In this document: positions 46,538-59,200 of the stretch, in pieces | Layout: the number at the start of each line of letters is the position of its first letter | Position numbering within the stretch: position 1 is the first letter of the stretch | Source of the DNA: Chlorops oryzae | Lineage: Eukaryota; Arthropoda; Insecta; Diptera; Chloropidae | Direction: 5' to 3' | Assembly (NCBI GenBank): GCA_020466095.1 | Contig: CM035807.1 | Location: 117,293,624-117,357,623, forward strand | Length of the DNA: 64,000 bases | Translations under genes and position numbers: made by a program | Notes under the pieces: model-generated | What the model was told of the DNA's origin: nothing | Database searches by the model: none | Seen by the model: only the letters and a program-made list of their open reading frames with translations

Positions 46538-47272
46538 TTTTAGGCGCACACACTCTTCTTCTTAATCGTGAACTCTCTCTTTCTCTCTCTCTCTCCACTA
46601 CCATATTCTACATTATAAATATTAAATTAAAAACAAAAATACATAGAATTTTAATGAATTTTAGGCAATTTTTCCGAATGAAGAATTTAAACCAAAGAAA
46701 AGAATTTAAGCAGCCACCGGCCAAAGAAAATAGCAAACAATCGGCTGTCGTCAGTTGTGTTGAAATTTTCATTTTTGTAAACATTTTTGCCACTCCCAAG
46801 CATATCAATGTTTCACTAAAATAACTATTGCCGCCAATGCAATTGTGTCAGCCTTTTGTTTGCTTATGATTTTGTTTGTTTGATTGTTTAAGTTAAAACT
46901 CGAGATTGATTATAAAGAAGAAAAGAAAATATTTTTTTATATAAGATCCCCAAATATTAAACATGACCACCCTATTTTATTGTCGGCAAAGTAATTAAAA
47001 AAAAAAAAGGAAAATAAATAATTTTTATTTAATAATTCGATCGTCTAATATTATTCATTTCTCTGAGGCAGAGTTTTTTTTGGAGGCATCTTTTTCGTTG
47101 TTGTTCAGGCAGATCTCGAAATTTATTTCTCCTTTCTGTTCAGTATGCACATATCTACTCTGCAGAAAAACATACTTCATTTTAATTAATATCGACACCA
47201 AACCTAATTTTTTTTTTTTGGAAAATCTCCACTCTTTTTCTGTCCCATTCACGGCGGGTGACACACTGATAG
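46538..47272 (+). other. Intron before the giant exon
   Basis: AT-rich, with short CT and T runs. The acceptor for the next exon is probably the AG at 47271-47272, with another possibility at 47281-47282. No gene seen. Confidence 0.55.
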
Positions 47273-50200
47273 GCACTGCAAGCATCAATTGAAGAGAATA
47301 AGCAGCGTTATGATACGTTTGCCGCGCTATCTTACACATTGGATCCACACTCAGTGGTAACTATATCATCCGCTGTCTCAATGCTCCTGAATCCTTCGAA
47401 AATCGGACTTACCTATGCTGAAGTACTCTCGGGACGTAGTAGTCCAGTAAGTTCGGTAACTGTAACAGATAGCAAAGTAATATTAGCCAATCCTATGCCA
47501 ACCCAGACGCAGCAGAAAATCTTTATAAAGGAAGAAGAAATGCAACCCGATTTGACTGAAACCAATGTAAATGCACCAACAACAATTATGGCTGTGACTA
47601 GTGATAACAAAATGATTACCGGCACTGATTCTTTTGTGGCGCCGGATGATAGAATTATGAGCACTACTGAACCACGAACTCAAATGAACGTTGACGAAAA
47701 TGATAAATTTTCGATGGTTACAACCACAACAACGATTCAAACAACAACAATCAACACCACTGATATGGCAAATGAACAGGCAACTAAACTGGCTTATGAA
47801 AAGCAAATACCTCATGAGAAATTCACCAGCACTGACGCGTCTAAGATCGCAACACAACAACAACACATTTTAGCACCACCTAGAGAGCAGCGGCGTGGTC
47901 GCTCTCCTCGGCGTAAACATCAACATCAACCCAAAGAACATTTTATTTCCGGAGAGAAGATAACAACAAGAATAACAACGTCATCAAACCAGCAGCAGCA
48001 ACAATTACAATTACCCCATGAAGAACGAATGCGTTCACGAAGTCCCATATGGACACCGGGCTCAACAACTTATGCTGAAGTCTTACGAGGCATTGAACTG
48101 GCTCGTTTACGTGAAGAGGCTGCTGCACAGGGATTACAATACAATGCGGAAGATACTACAACCGCAAGACAAATTTCAGAATATACAACAGATTACCAAA
48201 GTTCATACGAAGAAAATCCACAATTTCAAGAGGAAATTACATTTTCACAACGTGCGCAACCAGTTGGGGAACAGCAGGAATCTACAGGAAAGCCCTTTGA
48301 CTCTCATCACACGCCTTTCCAACCTGAATCAAGCACAACTCAATATACTCAACAAATGGATGATTTTGGAGAGCCAACAAACCACAATGCCTCCCAGCAA
48401 ACTCAATTTACAACGACAATGGTGAGCTATGAGACGAAACCCTTTGACGATCAGCGCACAGCTATGACATGTGAACAAATTCAGGCAACTTATTTACAAC
48501 CAGATCCACAATTATATCAGAGTATGTACGAAAACATAGCCGACAGTGGACAATGGGGACAATATACAACACCAGCGCAGCAAACTCAAATAGCACCCAA
48601 TTCTGAACAAAACTATTACGAACAAATTGTTGCGATGACCTATCCTCAGAGTCAGCCAACCGTTGCACAAACAACATACCCAAATTATCAATATCCACCA
48701 AATGTAACACAGTATCAACTACTTTCGGGTTATTATCAACCAACGACACAGGCAGGAACGTACCAAACGGTGTTCACAGCTTCTGACCAGTCCCAGTTGT
48801 ATTATTCACAAGAAACTGCAATGCAAACAACACAGCAACACCAACCATCCGAATATCAAGAACAGTATCCAGTTTACGAAACAAATGTATCACAGCCAGA
48901 ACAACAGTTTACTCAAGATTACAACATCGACGAACCGAGTGTTTTGCCCAATGTACCCTCAACCGGTTCAAGTGTACTTGATCGCGTTGTTACAACGCTA
49001 GCTTCGATGGTTCAAAAGAGTAATGCTGCCGTTAATACTGCAGCTGTACAACATGAGCGCATGGATTTCTCTTCAACTTTCGAATCATTTTCTCCAGAGA
49101 GAATACTTCCGGAAGATCCGCGACCGAACATCACTTTCGGTCAATTTGAAGAGAACGAAATTGAATCCATTCCGTTAGATACAGCAGTGCAAACCACCAC
49201 AACAGTCGAACCCCTACCGATACAAACGGTACAGGAATCACTCACTTTTGTAGCAAATAACACAAACTTTGTTCCAGAACTGATAAAGAATCCAATACAA
49301 CAGGCTCAAGAACAACAACTACCTCAAATTGATTTAATGAGTGCAGAACAAACACAAACTAGATTAGAACCAAATAATTTTTCAAGCAGTGCAACATATG
49401 CCCAAGTTCTTTTCGGTCAAAGCCATGGAAATAATTTCCAGCCATCCAGACAAAATGCGCAATTCCAGCCAACTCAAGTACGCGTAACAGCGTCTCCAAA
49501 AGAAGTCAAAAGACAACAGAAGCAGCAACCACAAGATATGACAACACAAATTGCAACGACGAGCACAACTACTACGAATTTAACAACGATGACAACGAAC
49601 TATGACAAAAGACCACGAAAGTCACCAGCACGTGAACGCAGAGAATACGCTAAACGAGAGGAAAATATTGTACCAGCTAAACCACTCCGTCAGAAAATCT
49701 CGAAAACTGAACCAGAAAAACTACCAATTATGAAGGAGACTCAGAGTACAAGGGAACATAAAAGTTCTGCAAGGGCAAGAAAAGGAAAGACTAAAGCAGA
49801 GCTTAAAACCGAGTCGACAGTTCATGGAGAGTCTGCAATTGAAGTTCGTGCAACGGGTATTGTGGGAACAGTGGAATCGGTTTCAAATCCGGTGACATCA
49901 CAAGCAAACCTCGATAAACCGAGCAAACCAAAAAGGCATAAAAAACCAACACGAGAAACTGAATCAGATAAATATTTGAAAAAAGAAGAAATTCATGCAG
50001 CACGTTTAGAACCACTTCTAGGTCCAGGATCACATGAAGACATACAAACCAATATCAAAAAAATAACAACTGACTTTGTACTTGGCGAACACTTGAACGA
50101 ACCAGTTCCGCCGCAAAGAAAGGAGAAAAGAAAACATAAGAAAAAGCATGCTGAAACTCCAAAGGAGGCAGTCGTCTGTGAAATCATCAATCAACAACCC

Positions 50201-53200
50201 TTATCGGAAAAAGTTAAGGAAAGTGTGATTGATCCCATTGAAACGACTTCGACGCACAAAATTACAATGGAAGGCGGCACGTCGACAATCACCACCAGAA
50301 CAATATCGAAACAAATAACGAAGCGTATTGTTAAACGCATCATTGACGGTAAAGAAGAAACTGTCGAAGAAGAAGTGCTCGAGGATTTGCCTCAAGAAAA
50401 TGTTATGGTGGAGAAATATAACTTAGAACCAACAGATATAGCAGAAACTACAACTGATCAAAATCCCAAAACTGGATCCACAAGAACAATCACTTCTAAA
50501 ATTATACAGGGAGGTACAATTACCAGGACTACAATCACAAGAACTCGTCGCGTAATTACCCGATACACTGAAACTGGTGAAGAGATACAAGAAATTATCT
50601 CAGATGATGAAGAACCACTGTCAGATATCACTGTTATTGAACTCCCGACCGCAGGAGAAGTTCTAGACAAATCTCTACCACAAGTGGGAGATTCACTTGC
50701 GGAAATAGATAAGGACTCAGAGCACAGTGATTCTATCCTTAAGTCTATGATTTCGAAAACTAAAAATATTCTAAAGAAAATTTCTACCGATGATACACAT
50801 TCAGATGATGGTTCGAAACGAGACGATGCAGAACGTTATGACAAGAAAGAATCTATTAAACCAAACGACGAACTGTCTAAGAACGAAAAGAAAAAACTGA
50901 GACTCGAACAGACAGCCAAAAAAATAGACGAAATTTTAGCTGCAGAACTAGTTGAAGAACCTCAAATTAAGACCGAAATCATTTTAGATAAATTCATGAT
51001 TCCTGAACAAACAACTACAATGGAAAGTCCAACAATAATCGTCACACAGGAGAAATTTGTGCAACAAGAAAAAAATCAATCCGTCCGAGATGTGTGTGAA
51101 AAAATTCTGCATGCAGAAAAAGGTCAGCCCTGTACAAACGATCAAGATGGTTCAGTTGTTTCGACAGTTTTAACGAAAACCAAGGAGTTTTTCTCAGGCG
51201 TTACAACAAAGGGCAAACAAATCCTTGAAACAGCAGAACATGATACCTCACAATCAGAAAATGTAACCATTGGAACATCAAATGAGTTTGAAATTCAAAC
51301 TGACCCAACGCAAAAAGTCATTGGTGAAACAAATAAAACCCAAAAAACTTTGGACTTCATTACCAATGAAAAACTCCAGCACACCGATGAGCCACAAAGA
51401 GTGAAGGAAAAGTCTACACATTCGATTGAGGTAGAACACACAAAACAGAGCAAAACGGACAAAAAGAAGAAGAAGAAATTAAAAAATGAACCGGAGGGAC
51501 CTGAAGCTCCAGTTGATTCTGAAATCGAACCATCAACTGCAATAACAGTTCAAGAAACCCCTTCTGCTCCCGAAACGCCGGAAACTTCACACGGCGAATC
51601 AGTCATAAAAACGGTTATCACAAAAACCAAGAGGATTTTCAAACGCCTCACAGATGACGGTAAAGAAATCATCGAGGAAATCGAAGAGGACGTTCCAAAA
51701 GCGGAAAGCGTTTCTTTGGAGCTTCCAGGTTCAACCGAAAGTAATTTTGAAACAATCGAACCGAAAACTATTCTTGTTGAACAAGTTGAACCTGTGGACC
51801 ATAAGAGTTCAACTTTGGACTTCATTTCCAATGAAAAGCTCCAGCACACTGATGATCCGACTAGAGTGCAAGAAAAGTATAAACATTCGATTGAGGTAGA
51901 ACACACAAAACCAAGCAAAAAGGACAAAAAGAAGAAGTCAAAGCCTGAACCGGAGAGACCTGAGGCTCCAGTTGTGTCTGAAATCGAATCATCAACTGCC
52001 ATAACAGTTCAAGAAACCCCTTCTGCTCCCGAAACACCGGAAATTCACACGGCGAGTCGGTCATAAAAACGGTTATTTCAAAAACCAAGAGGATTTTCAA
52101 ACGCCTCACAGATGACGGTAAAGAAATCATCGAGGAAATCGAAGAGGATGTTCCAAAAGCGGAAAGCGTTTCTTTGGAGCTTCCAGGTTCAACCGAAAGT
52201 AATTTTGAAACAATCGAACAAGTTGAACCTGTGGACCATAAGAGTTCAACTTTGGACTTCATTTCCAATGAAAAGCTCCAGCACACTGATGATCCGACTA
52301 GAGTGCAAGAAAAGTGTAAACACCCGATTGAGGTCGAACACACAAAACCAAGCAAAAAGGACAAAAAGAAGAAGTCAAAGCCTGAACCGGAGAGACCTGA
52401 GGCTCCAGTTGTGTCTGAAATCGAATCATCAACTGCCATAACAGTTCAAGAAACCCCTTCTGCTCCCGAAACACCGGAAATTCCACACGGCGAATCGGTC
52501 ATAAAAACGGTTATTTCAAAAACCAAGAAAATTTTCAAACGCCTCACAGATGACGGTAAAGAAATCATCGAGGAAATCGAAGAGGATGTTCCAAAAGCGG
52601 AAAGCGTTTCTTTGGAGCTTCCAGGTTCAACCGAAAGTAATTTTGAAACAATCGAACAAGTTGAACCTGTGGACCATAAGAGTTCAACTTTGGACTTCAT
52701 TTCCAATGAAAAGCTCCAGCACACTGATGATCCGACTAGAGTGCAAGAAAAGTGTAAACACCCGATTGAGGTCGAACACACAAAACCAAGCAAAAAGGAC
52801 AAAAAGAAGAAGTCAAAGCCTGAACCGGAGGGACCTGAGGCTCCAGTTGTGTCTGAAATCGAATCATCAACTGCCATAACAGTTCAAGAAACCCCTTCTG
52901 CTCCCGAAACACCGGAAACTTCACACGGCGAATCGGTCATAAAAACGGTTATTTCAAAAACCAAGAGGATTTTCAAACGCCTCACAGATGACGGTAAAGA
53001 AATCATCGAGGAAATCGAAGAGGATGTTCCAAAAGCGGAAAGCGTTTCTTTGGAGCTTCCAGGTTCAACCGAAAGTAATTTTGAAACAATCGAACAAGTT
53101 GAACCTGTGGACCATAAGAGTTCAACTTTGGACTTCATTTCCAATGAAAAGCTCCAGCACACTGATGATCCGACTAGAGTGCAAGAAAAGTGTAAACACC

Positions 53201-56200
53201 CGATTGAGGTCGAACACACAAAACCAAGCAAAAAGGACAAAAAGAAGAAGTCAAAGCCTGAACCGGAGGGACCTGAGGCTCCAGTTGTGTCTGAAATCGA
53301 ATCATCAACTGCCATAACAGTTCAAGAAACCCCTTCTGCTCCCGAAACACCGGAAATTCCACACGGCGAATCGGTCATAAAAACGGTTATTTCAAAAACC
53401 AAGAGGATTTTCAAACGCCTCACAGATGACGGTAAAGAAATCATCGAGGAAATCGAAGAGGATGTTCCAAAAGCGGAAAGCGTTTCTTTGGAGCTTCCAG
53501 GTTCAACCGAAAGTAATTTTGAAACAATCGAACAAGTTGAACCTGTGGACCATAAGAGTTCAACTTTGGACTTCATTTCCAATGAAAAGCTCCAGCACAC
53601 TGATGATCCGACTAGAGTGCAGGAAAAGTGTAAACACCCGATTGAGGTCGAACACACAAAACCAAGCAAAAAGGACAAAAAGAAGAAGTCAAAGCCTGAA
53701 CCGGAGGGACCTGAGGCTCCAGTTGTGTCTGAAATCGAACCATCAACTGCCATAACAGTTCAAGAAACCCCTTCTGGTCCCGAAACACCGGAAGTTCCAC
53801 ACGGCGAATCGGTCATAAAAACGGTTATTTCAAAAACCAAGAGGATTTTTAAACGCCTCACAGATGACGGTAAAGAAATCATCGAGGAAATCGAAGAGGA
53901 TGTTCCAAAAGTTGAAAACAATTCACTAGGGGTTCCTATCACCAAGCAAACTCATATTCAAATTACGAGACATGAAATTGCTCCTATTGATGCAGAAGAT
54001 GTTATAGACCCCAAGGGATCAGTTTTGACCATTGAGAAACTCCAGCACTCGAACGATCCACCAAGGGACCAGGGGAAGCCTTTAACAAAAGGATTGTTGG
54101 AACCTAGCGAACAAACAAAATCTAAGAAAAAAGCCAAGAAGGAGAAAAAACGAAAAACTGAATCTGAGGGCTCTGCAGAAAGTGTGGTTTCTAGAAATGA
54201 AGATTCCATTACCGAACAGGTCGAACACAGCTCTGCTCCAGAAATGCCAGGAATTGAGGAAGATCAGCCAACCGCTAAAGATCAAGGAATTTCTTTGGAT
54301 ACAAAAAATTCAACATTAGAATTTATACGAAAAGAAAAGCTTCAGCATTTTTATAAATCAAAGTCCCAAGACGATTTAGTGAAAAAGGAAAAACTCCTTG
54401 AGAAACAAGCTGATACAACAGTTTTTCAGAACGAGCAGCCCGTATCAAGGAACGTAGAAATTGAACTTTTATCCCATAAACCCAAACCATTAAGCCAAAG
54501 TCTTATAACATCCAAACCAGAAACCCCCTTTATACAAAGAGCTGCTGAGATAAATGAACCTCAGCATGAATTAGAAATTACAGAGCCCCTGAAACCAAAA
54601 AGTGCAATGCAAACAACGACATCACCCGATGATGTCATTAAAACAACAGTCGTAAGAACCACCAAAATAGTTAAGAAAATTTCGCAAAACAGTACACAAG
54701 GAAGCTCTGCGGTGAAAACTACTTTACCCGAAGCCCTATCAAGTGATCACATAGAATTAGGAACTGAAGCTGTAGAAGAGTCCAAACCTGAGGTTATTAA
54801 AACTGAATCAGAAACTTCGCTGAAGGAACTATCTGATGGCAATGTTGTGCGCACAACAACAACAACTATAATGAGTTCGAGACAATCAAGTCCAGAAGTG
54901 GATACCTTTGTCGATAATCGCATTGGGAAACCGGAACAACAAACAGGAGAGAAAACAGAAGAACTTAAAGAACAGAAGCAAGAAGAAGATTTCTCTGAAG
55001 AAACAACCAATGCTCTTAGTACAGTTGAATTTGTACCGCCAGTGCTCTCGGAATCCGCGGAAAATGGTATTATAAAAACATCAGTCATTCGAACAACAAA
55101 AACAATAAAAAAGATTCCACAAGAATCTGAAGCAATTATTGTTTCGACAACATTAAAAGATGTGCCATCACCGAAGCCAGCTGATAGAGAATCTGTAACG
55201 GTCGTCGAAAGTACTCAAGAGCGCACAATGAGTACGGCACCTGCTCCTCTTACGATCGAATCCCCCTCAATTACAGGTGTCGAGGATGATGACATAGTCA
55301 AAACAACAATTGTGCGAACTACAAAAATTGTTAAGAAAATTGCACAAAATACTGAAAGTGAATCAGTGCAGACAGTTTTAGTAGCTGAACCGGAAGAAAA
55401 CAGTCCTCCGGAACCAGAAATTGCTGTAGCCGATGAGCCGAAGCATTTGCCTGTAGATAATGCTGATATTAGTGGTGTTGTCAAGACAACAACTGTGCGT
55501 ACAACTAAAATAGTGAAGAAACTTAACAAAGAAGACGAGTCAATAATCGGAGGTTCGAATCAGTCCCCTGTTATATCTGAAATTGAGTCCCCACTAGAAA
55601 GTCATGAAAATCGTGACTATTCCTCAATTCATGATGATAATCGCAGTGAATCCTCGATAACAAGTGCAAGTAGCAGTTTGAATGATAGCGGTGCTGTGAT
55701 CAAAACAACAACAATACGTACTATGCGTATTGTCAAAAAGATAACTAAGGAGGGCAACATAATTGTGGAGCAGAATGTTGTTCCAGGCGATGTCATTGTG
55801 ACGTCAACAGTTGAAGTTCCAGACCAAAGTATTTCATTATCGCCAAGACCATCTACAGAAGATACATCAATTAAAGCTTACAGCCCAACACCAACTGAAA
55901 GCTCTACAGTACCAATAAGAAGCTTACCCGATCTGAGTGAAAAGGTTGCCCCAATATCACACGTGAATAAAAAATCAGGCATCAAAGTGGTTGGCATAGA
56001 AACTGTAGAACTAGAACATCCCAAAGAAGAAATTAGGGACAGCGGAATAGGCACAATAGACCAATCAACAATTACTACTTCAGCGCAAACGATTATTTCT
56101 GATAGGTCCACGAAGTCGTCGACAACAGCTAAGTACACTACATTAACTAAATTCCAAAGAAGAGGTTTGGATAGTGACGACAGTACTAACGTTGTTTATG

Positions 56201-59200
56201 TTGGTGAAGGCATAGATAGCAGCATTTATCCGGCTGAAACTATACAAAAAATTTCATTAATAACACACGAGGAGAAACTTAAGACCCCAGTTGTGAAAAT
56301 GCATTTAGATTTCCCAGAAGTATGTCTTCGTGTGACAGAGACAGTTAGTGAAAATCGTGAGGCCGATCAATTCCAAGCCGATCACAAAGAATCAATCGAA
56401 CGAGAAATAAATCGAACATCCCTCGATAGTAGTAGTAGTGCAGATACTGGTATTACAGTCATTGAAAAAATCCAAAAACCTATTGCAAATTTTCCTGCTG
56501 AAAAATTCGATGATAACTCCAAAGTAAATGAAACGAAATTGCAAACATCTGAGAAAATTAAAATAACAGACGATAAAGTTTCTGATTCCCATGACACTGT
56601 TAAAGGTGTAGTTGTAGAAGATGTAGTAGAAGAAGAATTATTAAAGGAAGGTCCAGTAAAAGAAGAAGAAGCCATCGAAATCGGGGCGTCAGTAGCACCT
56701 TCAGAAATCTCCAAAGACTTTAGAGCTGACATGACAGCCGAAGAACTCCAATTATTTGAAGAAATTCAAAAGAAAGTGTCAAAGAAAGATAAGAAGAAGC
56801 GTCCGGCACTTCCTGATGAATTTATACAAAGTGAACGTCTTAATACCAGTAATGAAATCATTTTACCTGAAATCCAAAAACCTAGAGAGCTATCTTCACT
56901 TATTGAACCCAGCGTTCAAATTGAAAGAAACCCTGATGAAACTGTTATTATTGGGCAATCAACGTCTGTCAGTCTTAATACCGTAGACCAATTTATTCAG
57001 CAAGAAATAAAAGTAGAAAAAGTCTCTATTTGTGAAGAAGTTATTAAAATGCAAGATATTAATGCTACAAACACTTTGGAAACTCCCGATAGCCAAGAAG
57101 AAGTGCACGTTCAGTTTGAACCCTTAATTACAGTTCCTTCTACTAATATTATTGCTAATGCTAATGAAACAATTCTTTCACCTAAGCAAAACCAAGCTGC
57201 AGTTAAGACATCCGCTGTTATTGCTAATGTGGTAAGCACTCCTAACATTGTTTCTAAGATAACAAATACTTGTCCGTCCGCATTGTATTTTGAATTGCCT
57301 AAATATAACATATCAGATATTCGCTCAGCTGAAAACAAATATCAAGTTCTTACCGCGAGAGCCGACATGTACGAACCTAAACTTACTGCTCAAAACCGTG
57401 AAGAAGATACCACACCATCAGCTTACGATTTTGAAGTTCCAAAATATGATATTCACGCCATCCAATTTGCTGAAAGCATTTATAACGTGAATTTATCACA
57501 AGGGATTTCGGAAAACGTCGATCCCACGAATGCAGTCGTTAAAGCTATAATTGCTGAACATTTTGAGAGTCCGCATGAAGAACCTACAGCTGTAACAGAA
57601 ACCAAAGAAAACTTCCTTACTGAAGAAATTAAAGCATCGGAACTGAAAGGAGAGAACGAATCAGTTGCGGTGGAAGCCGTTGTGGAGAGGCAAATTCAGA
57701 AAGCTCCTGAAGAGCCTAAAACCTCCGTCTATGCTGGACTTCCCATTGACGAATCATCGTCCACTTGGATGGATGTTTTAGATGAACCCATGGTATTTTC
57801 TGAAGATGAAGAGGAAAAAGCTCCAGTTGAAGAAAAGCCCGCTGAATTGGTTGAGGATGTTGTAGTAAAAGAAACGATTGTGCAAGTTTTTCCTGAAGCG
57901 ACAACAATGGTTTCAGAAACAACGGTAACTGTAACAGAAACCACAGAAAATTTCGTTGTTGAAGAAGCTAAAGCGTCGGAACCTTTTGAAGAAGAGAATA
58001 GAGCAGTAGTGGTGGAAGCCGTTGCTGAGAAGCCAATTGAGAAAGCTCCTGAAGAGCCAAAAAAACCCGTCTATGCTGGACTTCCAATCGACGATTCTTC
58101 GTCCACTTGGATGGATGTTTTAGACGAACCCATGGTATTTTCTGAAGATGAAGAGGAAAAAGCTCCAGTTGAAGAAAAGCCCGCTGAAGTGGTTGAGGAT
58201 GTTGTAGTAAAAGAAACGATTGTGCAAGTTTTTCCTGAAGCGACAACAACGGTTTCAGAAACAACGGTAACTGTAACAGAAACCACAGAAAATTTCGTTA
58301 TTGAAGAAGCTAAAGCGTCGGAACCTGTTGAAGAAGAGAATAGAGCAGTAGTGGTGGAAGCCGTTGCTGAGAAGCCAATTGAGAAAGTTATTGAAGAGCC
58401 AAAAAAACCCGTCTATGCTGGACTTCCAATCGACGATTCTTCGTCCACTTGGATGGATGTTTTAGACGAACCCATGGTATTTTCTGAAGATGAAGAAGAA
58501 AAAGCTCCAGTTGAAGAAAAGCCCGCTGAAGTGGTTGAGGATGTTGTAGTAAAAGAAACGATTGTGCAAGTTTTTCCTGAAGCGACAACAATGGTTTCAG
58601 AAACAACGGTAACTGTAACAGAAACCACAGAAAATTTCGTTGTTGAAGAAGCTAAAGCGTCGGAACCTTTTGAAGAAGAGAATAGAGCAGTAGTGGTGGA
58701 AGCCGTTGCTGAGAAGCCAATTGAGAAAGCTCCTGAAGAGCCAAAAAAACCCGTCTATGCTGGACTTCCAATCGACGATTCTTCGTCCACTTGGATGGAT
58801 GTTTTAGACGAACCCATGGTATTTTCTGAAGATGAAGAGGAAAACCCTCCAGTTGTAGAAAATCCTCTGAATTGGTTGAAGGATGTTGCTAAAAGAAACG
58901 ATTGGTGCAAGTTTTTCCTGAAGGCGACAACAACGGTTTCAGAAACAAGGGTAACTGTAACAAGAAACCATTGAAAATTTCCGTTATTGAAGAAGCTAAA
59001 GCGTCGGCACCTCTTGAAAGAAGATAATAGAGCAGTAGTGGTGGAAGCCGTTGCTGAGAAGCCAATTGAGAAAGTTATTGAAGAGCCAAAAAAACCCGTC
59101 TATGCTGGACTTCCAATCGACGATTCTTCGTCCACTTGGATGGATGTTTTAGACGAACCCATGGTATTTTCTGAAGATGAAGAAGAAAAAGCTCCAGTTG

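Noticed and set aside
47339..47341. TTG as a start of the giant exon frame
   Set aside because: The frame continues upstream as EENKQRYDTFAALSYT to a splice acceptor, so the exon is internal and this is not a start.
51550..53945. Repeated 143- to 192-residue open frames on the minus strand through the 438-bp array
   Set aside because: They recur with the array period and merely mirror a sense sequence rich in GAA/AAA codons, whose complements contain no stops. No promoter or independent coding signal.
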